Shown here: in pieces, positions 35,722 to 42,576 of the stretch | Layout: each line of letters opens with the position of its first letter | Position numbering within the stretch: position 1 is the stretch's first letter | DNA from: CADEDH01 sp965262175 | GTDB lineage: Bacteria; Actinomycetota; Acidimicrobiia; Acidimicrobiales; SZUA-35 | NCBI GenBank assembly: GCA_965262175.1 | Contig: CBDHES010000002.1 | Location: forward strand, 1,302,001-1,366,000 | Reading direction: 5' to 3' | DNA: 64,000 bases | Notes under the pieces: generated by a model | The model's input: the letters and a program-made list of their open reading frames with translations, nothing else | Told to the model about the DNA's origin: nothing | Database searches by the model: none | Position numbers and translations under genes: made by a program

Positions 35722-36686
35722 GGGGCCTCCTGGGGAGCGAAGCGGGTGGTGTGCGGGGGTCGGAGGGATTCGATCGACAGCTCGGTGGCGCCGTCGACCC
35801 ACCGCCAGGACGGGTCGGCCAGCACCGGGTAGGCGGCGGCTGCCAGCTGGCGGGCCCGGTGCCCGACCCAGTCGGGGCCGAGGACCTCGGTCGGCAGGTC
35901 GGGGTCCCGGAGCCGGGCCCGGCGGAGGTCGTGGACCAGCATCGTGCGGAGGGCGAAGGCTTCGACCCCGTCCACGTCGGCCAGCGGGGCGGCCTCGAGC
36001 CACCGGTACCGGGCGACGAACTCGCCGTAGGTCTCCTCCGCCGCCGTCAGCCCGGAGCCGTCGCGGAACGGGCCCGAGCTGGAGAGGGGGGCCACGTCGT
36101 CGAAGGTGGCCGAGGCGATCAATGGCTCGAACGTGATGGCGAGATGCTCGACGAGCTGACGGGTCTGCTCGACTTCGGCGGCGGGGGCGGCGTAGACGGT
36201 GCGGTCCAGCGCAGCGAAGCCCCGCCAGCGGAGATGGCGAACCAGCTCCCGGTGGCCGTCGTCGCTCTGCTCGCCGGCGGGGAGGAACACCAGGGTCCAC
36301 CGGCCGTCCCACGACCGGTCGGCGGCCGACGAGCCCGCCGCCTGGTAGATGCGGGCATCGGCCTCGGCGAAGGAATCTCGGCCGAAGGGAGTCAGCGAGT
36401 ATCGGCTCCGGCGACCGACCCGCTCGCTGACGACCCAGCCTTCGCCGGCCAGCCGCGACATCGAGGTTCGCACCAGGCGCTCGTTGAACCCGAACGGCTC
36501 GGCCAGGCAGAACAGGTCGGCCAGCCAGACCGTCCCCCCGAGCGGGGCCACCGTGTCACCGAAGATCGTGGCCAACACCGAGCGGGCCGAGCTTCCCGTG
36601 GTCCCGCCCCAGGCGAGGGCCCGGTCGGCGACCGAGGGAGCCCCGTGGCCCTCGACCGGCATCTCGACATCGATTCCCAGCGACAT
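35718..36686 (-). CDS. paaX: PaaX-family transcriptional repressor of the phenylacetate operon
   Basis: A 322-residue regulator. The N-terminal winged helix covers about residues 40-110 (LVRTSMSRLAGEGWVVSERVGRRSRYSLTPFGR). The central PaaX domain has WDGRWTLVFLPAG and LRWRGFAALDRTVYAAPAA, and the C-terminal part YGEFVARYRWLEAAP and MLVHDLRRARLRDPDLPTEVLGPDWVG. PaaX represses paa genes until phenylacetyl-CoA binds. Here it is the first gene of the operon it presumably controls. ATG at 36686 is chosen because it lies seven bases after a -10 element, as in leaderless transcripts. An upstream TTG at 36704 is less likely. Confidence 0.93.
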   Translation of the reverse strand: MSLGIDVEMPVEGHGAPSVADRALAWGGTTGSSARSVLATIFGDTVAPLGGTVWLADLFCLAEPFGFNERLVRTSMSRLAGEGWVVSERVGRRSRYSLTPFGRDSFAEADARIYQAAGSSAADRSWDGRWTLVFLPAGEQSDDGHRELVRHLRWRGFAALDRTVYAAPAAEVEQTRQLVEHLAITFEPLIASATFDDVAPLSSSGPFRDGSGLTAAEETYGEFVARYRWLEAAPLADVDGVEAFALRTMLVHDLRRARLRDPDLPTEVLGPDWVGHRARQLAAAAYPVLADPSWRWVDGATELSIESLRPPHTTRFAPQEAP

Positions 36687-36692
36687 GTCGCT
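36679..36692. promoter_or_regulatory. Perfect 14-bp palindrome over the paaX start codon (candidate PaaX operator)
   Basis: AGCGACATGTCGCT is its own reverse complement, abuts the predicted -10 element, and contains the paaX ATG. A repressor bound here would block both polymerase and translation start, which fits autoregulation by PaaX. Binding is inferred, not shown. Confidence 0.5.
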
Positions 36693-36722
36693 ATCGTACG
36701 CCAATGCGACACAAAATGTAAA
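36693..36722 (-). promoter_or_regulatory. Predicted leaderless promoter of the paaXABCDE operon
   Basis: On the minus strand a TTTACA -35 hexamer (36717-36722) and a TACGAT -10 hexamer (36693-36698) are separated by 18 bases. The paaX ATG begins seven bases after the -10, so transcription would start at or next to the start codon and leave no leader, a common situation in actinobacteria. Confidence 0.55.
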
Positions 36723-36738
36723 GCTCGACGCCTAGCCC

Positions 36739-36774
36739 TTGTGTCAGGTCTTGTGTCAGGTCTTGTGTCAGGTC
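36739..36774. repeat. 12-bp direct repeat, three perfect tandem copies
   Basis: TTGTGTCAGGTC occurs at 36739-36750, 36751-36762 and 36763-36774 with no differences. It lies between paaX and the left edge of the inverted repeat copy 1. The array resembles iterons or a protein-binding array, or recent slippage. Confidence 0.85.
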
Positions 36775-36932
36775 TGCCCGCCCCGGTCTGCGGTTTCAGG
36801 GACCAACGAGGCTCTGTTCGCTTTATAGTCGTTGTTGACGCTCGTCTGGGTTCTTGGCGGCCGGCCTGGATGGCAGTGGGGAGTGTGGCCACCCGTCGCA
36901 ATCGAGCTGTCCGAGCTGTGCGAGGTGTTTGC

Positions 36933-37577
36933 ATGGGTGCTCACCGGTTGGTGGCCGTGTGGTTGGTCGTTGTGTTGGCGGTGGTCGCGGGGTGTTCGAG
37001 CGATGGCGGCGCTGCGTCGTCGACATCGTCGTCCACCCCGCCGACACCGCTTCCCCCGACATCGTCGTCGTCGTCGTCGTCTTCGTCTTCGTCGTCGACC
37101 ACGGTCGATCCGCTCGCTGACTACGAGACCGCAGCGGCCCAGGCGGTGTTGGATGCCACTGCCGCGTGGGAGGCCTGTATCGCCGATGTGGCGGCATGTG
37201 ACCCTGCTGTCGCGTTGACCGATTCCTTCACCGGGGAGTCGTTGGACAACCTGACCCGGGCCATCGAAGACTGGCAGGCCAACGGCTGGGAAACCCGCCC
37301 ACCGCTCAATCCCGGCGATCAGCGCGAGGAGGTCTTGGCTGTCGAGCTCATCGACCGCGAACCGGTCGCTGAGGTGATGGTCGTTACCTGTTCGATCGAG
37401 GCGGGCAGCCTGGTCGACCCCGATGGAGGGCCTGGCGGCTCGGAGGTTGTAATCGACGACGAGGCGGTTTCTCTGGTGGTTGAGAACTTCGTGTTACGGG
37501 GAACGGACGACCGATGGCGAGTCCATCGAACGGATGTAGTCAATCGCGCTGTGGGGGTGGGCGGATGCGATGCCTAG
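36933..37577 (+). CDS. Serine-linker lipoprotein, copy 1 (constant N-terminus, variable C-terminal domain)
   Basis: A 214-residue predicted lipoprotein. The signal peptide HRLVAVWLVVVLAVVAGC ends in a VAGC lipobox near residue 19. A Ser/Thr/Pro linker with about a dozen consecutive serines follows (encoded by TCG triplets at 37061-37098), then DPLADYETAAAQAVLD. The C-terminal ~140 residues look like a small NTF2-like alpha/beta domain (IEDWQANGWETRPPLNP ... DDRWRVHRTDVVNRAVG). The first ~70 residues are near-identical to copy 2, but the rest has diverged. ATG 36933 has a GAGG site, eight bases upstream. It overlaps the next gene by 13 bases. Function unknown. Confidence 0.75.
   Translation: MGAHRLVAVWLVVVLAVVAGCSSDGGAASSTSSSTPPTPLPPTSSSSSSSSSSSSTTVDPLADYETAAAQAVLDATAAWEACIADVAACDPAVALTDSFTGESLDNLTRAIEDWQANGWETRPPLNPGDQREEVLAVELIDREPVAEVMVVTCSIEAGSLVDPDGGPGGSEVVIDDEAVSLVVENFVLRGTDDRWRVHRTDVVNRAVGVGGCDA
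37061..37098. repeat. TCG-triplet microsatellite encoding the polyserine linker (copy 1)
   Basis: Mostly TCG/TCT triplets in frame with the lipoprotein. The corresponding tract in copy 2 (54995-55039) is longer, and the copies also differ by one 3-nt insertion nearby. All changes are whole triplets, so linker length varies without frameshifts. Confidence 0.85.
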
Positions 37578-38440
37578 TGGCAGTTCTTGTATGCGTCGTT
37601 GTCGTGATGCACGGGTCGACCCAGACCGCCTATGGAGCGCCAGGTCGCAACGAGACCGATGGTGCGTATGCGGGTGGTGTGGGGGATCGGGTGTTTGTGG
37701 GGGCTGGTCGGGTGTCGGTTGTGGATGGGGGGTTGCCGGGGCGGGTGTGTGAGTGGTTTGCGGTTGATGGTGTGGGGTCGTCGGGGGATGGGGTGGTGGC
37801 GCCACCGAATTCGGTGTTGTTGGGTGAGTTTGTTGGGGTGTTGTTTCGGCGGGTTTGTGATGATGGGTCTGATGTGCAGGTGTTCGTCCCGCAGGGGGTG
37901 ACGGTGGAGGACTTGTTACCGGATCTGGTGGCCTATGCCGAGGACCGGTTACCGGCCCCGGTTCCGGTGTTCTTGCCGTGGGATGAGGAGTTGGGGTGGA
38001 CCTATGTGCAGGTCCCCATCGATTTCCGGACCACACCCGAAACGTGGGAACCGGTGGTGTTGACCGCCTATGTTCCCGGCCCCCCGGGCACGGTGCCGTG
38101 GGTCACCTTGACCGTCGAACCCGACCGGCTGCTGTTCGCCTCGGGCGACCCAACCGATCCCGGCCTCGTCGCCAGCTGCGTCGGCCCAGCCGCGGTTGCC
38201 CCCTATGACCCCGAGGTCCCCGGGGCGTGTTCCTACACCTACCGCAACGCGTCGACCACCGTCCCCTCCGGGGTGTTCACCGCCGAGCTGGGTATCTCCT
38301 GGACCGCTACCTACGAATCCTCCAACGGACCCGGCACCCTCGACCTGGCACCAACGATCACCCCAACCCCAATCCAGATCGCCGAGATCAAAGCACTCGT
38401 CATCTGCACCGGACCCGACCCCCTCCAAGGCAACTGCTAA
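37565..38440 (+). CDS. Secreted six-cysteine protein, copy 1 (variable signal peptide, constant mature domain)
   Basis: A 291-residue exported protein. The signal peptide MRCLVAVLVCVVVVMHGSTQ ends near TAYGAPG. From DGAYAGGVGDRVFVGAGRV onward it is identical to copy 2 except for one Ser/Leu change. The mature part contains six cysteines (CEW, RRVCDD, ASCVG, GACSY, VICTG, GNC), VQVPIDFRTTPETWEPV, and a C-terminal beta-rich region ending IQIAEIKALVICTG. I cannot name the family. Codon use is odd: the first ~250 bp after 37664 are G/T-rich, the last ~400 bp A/C-rich. It overlaps the lipoprotein gene by 13 bases, so the two are a translationally linked pair. Confidence 0.78.
   Translation: MRCLVAVLVCVVVVMHGSTQTAYGAPGRNETDGAYAGGVGDRVFVGAGRVSVVDGGLPGRVCEWFAVDGVGSSGDGVVAPPNSVLLGEFVGVLFRRVCDDGSDVQVFVPQGVTVEDLLPDLVAYAEDRLPAPVPVFLPWDEELGWTYVQVPIDFRTTPETWEPVVLTAYVPGPPGTVPWVTLTVEPDRLLFASGDPTDPGLVASCVGPAAVAPYDPEVPGACSYTYRNASTTVPSGVFTAELGISWTATYESSNGPGTLDLAPTITPTPIQIAEIKALVICTGPDPLQGNC
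37672..37712 (+). other. G-quadruplex-forming motif at the variable/constant boundary (copy 1)
   Basis: Five runs of three or more guanines (37672, 37681, 37689, 37699, 37710) are separated by loops of 6, 3, 7 and 6 bases on the coding strand. This meets the usual G3+N1-7 rule. The same motif exists in copy 2 on the opposite strand (about 54371-54411), since the blocks are identical there. Confidence 0.65.
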
Positions 38441-38633
38441 CCCACCCCACCCCTCACCGACACCGCGCAACAGCGACAACCACAAACCGATGCCACACGA
38501 GGCACAACAGCCACCCGGGCGATCCCGCCAGATCAACAACTGTCGCTACAACAACTGTCGCTACAACGCGGTGCCACACAGGGCACGACGCCCACCTGGG
38601 CGGTCCCGGTGCCAACCCGGGGCACGGGCGGTC

Positions 38634-38661
38634 GACGGGGCGAGCCGGGGGACTCGCCGTC
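38634..38661. terminator. Candidate bidirectional terminator between secreted-protein copy 1 and glpX
   Basis: GACGG(G)GCGAG pairs with CTCGCCGTC across an 8-9 nt loop in the gap between the convergent genes, 32 bases from the glpX stop. No T-run follows on either strand. The rest of 38575-38692 holds no gene that I can see. Confidence 0.35.
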
Positions 38662-38692
38662 GCCAGCAGCCCGTACCTACCCGTCCCCCCGC

Positions 38693-39676
38693 TCAGGGAT
38701 TGAGCAGGTCGATCTTCTCTTGGCGGTGGGTGGCCTCGATGAGCCGCACGGTGCCCGATCGGCTCCGCATAACGAGCGACTGGGTCGTGGTATGGCGGCC
38801 CTGGGCCTGCACGCCCCGCAGGAGATCCCCGGTGGTGATTCCGGTGGCGGCGAAGAAGCTGTCGTTGCCGGAGACGAGGTCGTCGAGGGTGAGTACCTTG
38901 TCGAGGTCGAACCCCTCACCGATGAGGACCTCTCGCTCGTCGTCGTTGCGGGGCCAGAGCCGACCCTGGAGATCGCCCCCCATGGCCTTCAGGGCCGCCG
39001 CAGTGATGACCCCTTCAGGAGTACCGCCGATGCCGAAGAGGATGTCGGCTCCCGACTCGGGCCAGGCGGTGGCGATCGCGCCGGCCACATCGCCGTCGGG
39101 GATGGACCGGATGCGGGCCCCGCAGTCCCGGATCTCGGCCACCAGTTCGGCGTGGCGGGGCCGGTCGAGAACGACCGCCGTCACCTCCGACACCGACTTC
39201 CCCTTGGCCTTGGCCAACGCCTTGATGTTGCGTTCGACCGGCAGCCGGATGTCGACGATGCCGGCCCCCTCGGGACCGACCGCCAACTTCTCCATGTAGA
39301 CCGCCGAACCGGGGTTGAACATCGCCCCTCGGTCGGCGACGGCGATCACGGCGATCGCCCCGCCACGACCGAGCGAGGTGAGCGTCGTCCCATCGATCGG
39401 ATCGACGGCGATGTCGGTCGCCGGGCCGTTCCGAGTCCCTACCTGCTCACCGTTGAACAGCATCGGGGCTTCGTCCTTCTCGCCCTCCCCGATGACGACG
39501 ATGCCGTCCATGTCGACGCCGGCCATCACCGATCGCATCGCATCGACCGCCGCCTGATCGGCGCCCTCCTTGTCGCCCCGACCCATCCACGCCGCGGCGG
39601 CGATGGCCGCCGCCTCGGTCGTGCGGACCAGGTCGAGGGCCAGGTTCCGGCCAGGTCGGAGGTCCTCGGAGGTCAT
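38693..39676 (-). CDS. glpX: Class II fructose-1,6-bisphosphatase (GlpX)
   Basis: A 327-residue gluconeogenic phosphatase. It has the metal/substrate motifs of the class II family: GEGEKDEAPMLFNGEQVG, the Li-sensitive phosphatase motif DPIDGTTLTSLG, a GGTPEGVITAAALKAMGGDLQGRLWP block near residue 225, and GITTGDLLRGV near the C-terminus. It begins one base after the atpC stop, so it is the distal gene of the ATP synthase operon here. The longer upstream frame overlaps atpC. Confidence 0.95.
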   Translation of the reverse strand: MTSEDLRPGRNLALDLVRTTEAAAIAAAAWMGRGDKEGADQAAVDAMRSVMAGVDMDGIVVIGEGEKDEAPMLFNGEQVGTRNGPATDIAVDPIDGTTLTSLGRGGAIAVIAVADRGAMFNPGSAVYMEKLAVGPEGAGIVDIRLPVERNIKALAKAKGKSVSEVTAVVLDRPRHAELVAEIRDCGARIRSIPDGDVAGAIATAWPESGADILFGIGGTPEGVITAAALKAMGGDLQGRLWPRNDDEREVLIGEGFDLDKVLTLDDLVSGNDSFFAATGITTGDLLRGVQAQGRHTTTQSLVMRSRSGTVRLIEATHRQEKIDLLNP

Positions 39677-39677
39677 G

Positions 39678-40097
39678 TCAGTGGGCTCCCGGAGCCTCGC
39701 CGATCGCCGCCAGCCGAACCTCGGCCCAGCGGATGTCCTCACGGGCGTAGGGGTCGTCGGGGTTGGCGGCCAACGCCTCCCGGGCCGCGGCGAGGTCGGC
39801 CTCGGCCGAAGCCCGATCGATCTCGGCCGCCGGCTGGGCAGCATCGGACAGCACGGTCACCCGGGTGTCGCTCATCGTGCCGGTGACCGACACGAAGCCA
39901 CCCCGGACGGCGAACCGGCGCATCGTGCCGTCGTCCTCGGTGACCCGGACCTCGCTGGTCATGAGCGACCCGATGAACGGCTCGTGGCCGGTCAGGAAGG
40001 CGATGTCGCCCCCACCCCGGGTCCGGGCCACGACCTGGGTCGCGGTCCCCGAGTAGAGGGTGGTCTCGGGCGAGACGAAGTCGACTTGGAAGGCCAT
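39678..40097 (-). CDS. atpC: ATP synthase F1 epsilon subunit
   Basis: A 139-residue protein with an N-terminal beta-sandwich (FQVDFVSPETTLYSGTATQVV, GDIAFLTGHEPFIGSL) and a C-terminal two-helix region (EIDRASAEADLAAAREAL). It couples rotation to the F1 head and can inhibit ATP hydrolysis. It follows atpD by 16 bases. Confidence 0.95.
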   Translation of the reverse strand: MAFQVDFVSPETTLYSGTATQVVARTRGGGDIAFLTGHEPFIGSLMTSEVRVTEDDGTMRRFAVRGGFVSVTGTMSDTRVTVLSDAAQPAAEIDRASAEADLAAAREALAANPDDPYAREDIRWAEVRLAAIGEAPGAH

Positions 40098-40113
40098 CGA
40101 TCCAGCCGCCCGA

Positions 40114-41574
40114 TCAGGCCCCGGCCTGGCGCTGGAGCTGCTCGGCCTTCTCCCGGACGTCGTCGGCACCACCGACGTTGAGGAACGCCTGCTCCGGGAG
40201 GTCGTCGAGCTCACCGGTGACGAGTGCCTCGAAGGAGTCGATCGTCTCCGACACCGGGGTGAAGATGCCGGGCAGGCCGGTGAAGACCTGAGCGACGAAC
40301 ATCGGCTGGGACAGGAACCGCTGCACCTTACGGGCCCGGTCGACGGTGACCCGGTCCTCCTCGGAGAGCTCGTCGAGGCCGAGGATGGCGATGATGTCCT
40401 GCAGCTCCTTGTACCGCTGGAGGATCTCCTGGACCTGGCGGGCCACGTTGTAGTGGCGGTCGCCGACGACCTCGGGGGCGAGGATCGTCGAGGTCGACGC
40501 GAGGGGGTCCACCGCCGGGTAGATCCCCAGAGCGGCGATGTCACGGCTCAACTCGGTGGTGGCGTCGAGGTGGGTGAAGGTGGTGAAGGGGGCCGGATCG
40601 GTGTAGTCGTCGGCCGGCACGTAGACCGCCTGCATCGAGGTGATCGATCGACCGCCGGTCGAGGTGATCCGCTCCTGCAGCACGCCCATCTCGTCGGCCA
40701 GGGTCGGCTGGTAGCCCACCGCCGAGGGCATACGACCGAGAAGGGTCGACACCTCGGAACCGGCCTGGACGAACCGGAAGACGTTGTCGACGAACAACAG
40801 CACGTCCTGGTGCTGGACGTCGCGGAAGTACTCGGCCATGGTCAGCGCCGACAGCGCGACCCGCAGCCGGACCCCGGGGGGCTCGTCCATCTGACCGAAG
40901 CACAGGGCGGCCTTGGACAGCACCGACGTCTCGCCGTCACCCATCAGGGCCTCGCCCATCTCGATGAACAGGTCGGTGCCCTCACGGGTCCGCTCCCCCA
41001 CGCCGGCGAACACCGACACACCACCGTGATTGGCGGCCACACGGGTGATCATCTCCTGGATGAGCACGGTCTTACCCACGCCGGCCCCCCCGAACAGGCC
41101 GATCTTGCCGCCCTGGAGGTACGGGGTCAGAAGGTCGATCACCTTGATGCCGGTCTCGAGGACCTGCTTGGTCGGCTCGAGGGTGTCGAACGCCGGGGCG
41201 GCGCGGTGGATGCCCCACCGGGTCTCGATGTTGAGCTGATCGGCCGGCACGTCGAGGGGCTCGCCCATGACGTTCCACACGTGGCCGAGGGTCACGTCGC
41301 CGACGGGAACCTGGATGCCGTGACCGAGGTTGCGGGCCACCTGGCCCCGACGAAGGCCGTCGGTCGGCTTGAGGGCGACCGCCCGGATCCGGTTGCTGCC
41401 GAGGTGCTGGGCGACCTCGGCCATCACCGGGATGGTCTCACCCTCGATGACGACGTCGAACTCGATGGCCTGGTTGATCTCGGGCAACGAGCCGGCCGGG
41501 AACTCGGCATCGACCACCGGGCCGGCGATGGCGACGATCCGGCCGTCTTTGAGTTGGGGTTCCGTGGCTGTCAT
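40114..41574 (-). CDS. atpD: ATP synthase F1 beta subunit
   Basis: A 486-residue catalytic subunit. The P-loop is GLFGGAGVGKTVLIQEMI. The catalytic region GVGERTREGTDLF and the Walker B stretch DVLLFVDNVFRFVQAGSEVS are present, as is the signature ALGIYPAVDPLASTSTIL. An AGGAG site lies upstream of the ATG. Membrane-peripheral, cytoplasmic side. Confidence 0.98.
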   Translation of the reverse strand: MTATEPQLKDGRIVAIAGPVVDAEFPAGSLPEINQAIEFDVVIEGETIPVMAEVAQHLGSNRIRAVALKPTDGLRRGQVARNLGHGIQVPVGDVTLGHVWNVMGEPLDVPADQLNIETRWGIHRAAPAFDTLEPTKQVLETGIKVIDLLTPYLQGGKIGLFGGAGVGKTVLIQEMITRVAANHGGVSVFAGVGERTREGTDLFIEMGEALMGDGETSVLSKAALCFGQMDEPPGVRLRVALSALTMAEYFRDVQHQDVLLFVDNVFRFVQAGSEVSTLLGRMPSAVGYQPTLADEMGVLQERITSTGGRSITSMQAVYVPADDYTDPAPFTTFTHLDATTELSRDIAALGIYPAVDPLASTSTILAPEVVGDRHYNVARQVQEILQRYKELQDIIAILGLDELSEEDRVTVDRARKVQRFLSQPMFVAQVFTGLPGIFTPVSETIDSFEALVTGELDDLPEQAFLNVGGADDVREKAEQLQRQAGA

Positions 41575-41615
41575 CTTCGCGGTGCTCCTGGACGTGGTAC
41601 TCGGCTGGTGGGGAC

Positions 41616-42572
41616 TCAGGCGCCGACCTGCTGGCCGGCGGCCAACGTGCTGGCGAGGACTTCCTCGATCGGGGCGTCGTTGGCCCCCATCGCCTCGGCG
41701 CCACCGACGATCTCCATGATCTCGGTGGTGATCGCCTCCTGGCGGGCCCGGTTCAAGGCCCGGGAGAGCTTGGTGATCAGCTCTTCGGCGTTGTCGGTGG
41801 CGGCCTTCATGGCCCGCTGGCGGTTGGCGTGCTCGGAGGCCGCGGCGTCGAGGAGGGCGGCGAACAGCCGGGCCTCGACGTAGCGGGGCAGCAGGTCGAC
41901 CAACACCCCTTCGGCCGAAGGCTCGAAGTTGTAGCTGGCCAACGCCTCGGCGTCACCCCCGCCGGCCTCGGCCATCACCGCCGTCGACTCGAGGGGGAGG
42001 AACCGGCGAACGACCGGCCGCTGGGTACCGAGGCTCACGAACTCGGTGTAGATCAGGTCGACCTGCTCGACCTCGGTCGAGTCGAACAGCTCACGGACCC
42101 GCCGAGCGATGTCCCGGGCGTTCTCGAAGGTCGGGTTGTCGGTGAAACCACCGAAGTAGGTGTCGATCTGGTAGCCCCGGAACCGGAAGTAGTCCTGGAC
42201 CTTGCGGCCCACGGCGATGAGGCGGTACTCGCCCCCCTCCGACCGCACGGCCTGGATCTCCCGCTCGGCGGCCCGGACGACCGAGGCGTTGTAGGCCCCG
42301 GCGAGGCCCCGGTCACCGGCGCAGACGACGAACGCCACCGTCTCGACCGACTCGGCCTTGCGCAGCAACGGATGGTCGACCTCGGCCCCGCCGGCCGCCA
42401 GGTCCTCGATGACCGACGTCAGCTTCTCGGAGTAGGGGCGGGCAGCCCGGGCCCGCTCCTGGGCCCGAGCGACCCGGGTCGCGGCGATCAGCTCCATCGC
42501 CCTGGTGATCTTCTTGGTGTTCCTCACGGTGCCGATCCGGCGCCGGAGGACCCGTTCGGCTCCACCTGGCAT
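41616..42572 (-). CDS. atpG: ATP synthase F1 gamma subunit
   Basis: A 318-residue central-stalk subunit. The N-terminal coiled-coil helix (LRRRIGTVRNTKKITRAMELIAA) and the C-terminal helix (MKAATDNAEELITKLSRALNRARQEAITTEIMEIVGGAEA) are the conserved rotor axle. GDRGLAGAYN marks the Rossmann-like domain. It starts four bases after the atpA stop. Confidence 0.97.
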   Translation of the reverse strand: MPGGAERVLRRRIGTVRNTKKITRAMELIAATRVARAQERARAARPYSEKLTSVIEDLAAGGAEVDHPLLRKAESVETVAFVVCAGDRGLAGAYNASVVRAAEREIQAVRSEGGEYRLIAVGRKVQDYFRFRGYQIDTYFGGFTDNPTFENARDIARRVRELFDSTEVEQVDLIYTEFVSLGTQRPVVRRFLPLESTAVMAEAGGGDAEALASYNFEPSAEGVLVDLLPRYVEARLFAALLDAAASEHANRQRAMKAATDNAEELITKLSRALNRARQEAITTEIMEIVGGAEAMGANDAPIEEVLASTLAAGQQVGA

Positions 42573-42576
42573 CGAA

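Larger units (their letters stand above)
36824..38574 (+). repeat. Copy 1 of a ~1.75-kb inverted duplication (constant-variable-constant structure)
   Basis: Reverse complement partner at 53522-55277. The left block, 36824-37153, matches 54939-55277 perfectly except in a TCG-triplet tract. The middle, 37154-37663, is strongly diverged. The right block, 37664-38501, matches 53582-54419 over 838 bp with three substitutions by direct reading. After 38501 similarity continues, with small changes, to about 38574. A 15-bp unit (AACTGTCGCTACAAC) is doubled here at ~38537-38566 but single in copy 2. Confidence 0.95.

Noticed and set aside
36739..36774. CRISPR array
   Set aside because: The 12-bp units are directly adjacent with no spacers, and there are no cas genes.
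37061..37098. Phase-variable (frameshifting) repeat
   Set aside because: The repeat unit is a triplet in frame, so length changes alter the linker, not the reading frame.
36824..38574. Insertion sequence or transposon carrying a transposase
   Set aside because: Neither copy nor its flanks encodes a transposase, integrase or recombinase, and I see no clear target-site duplication.
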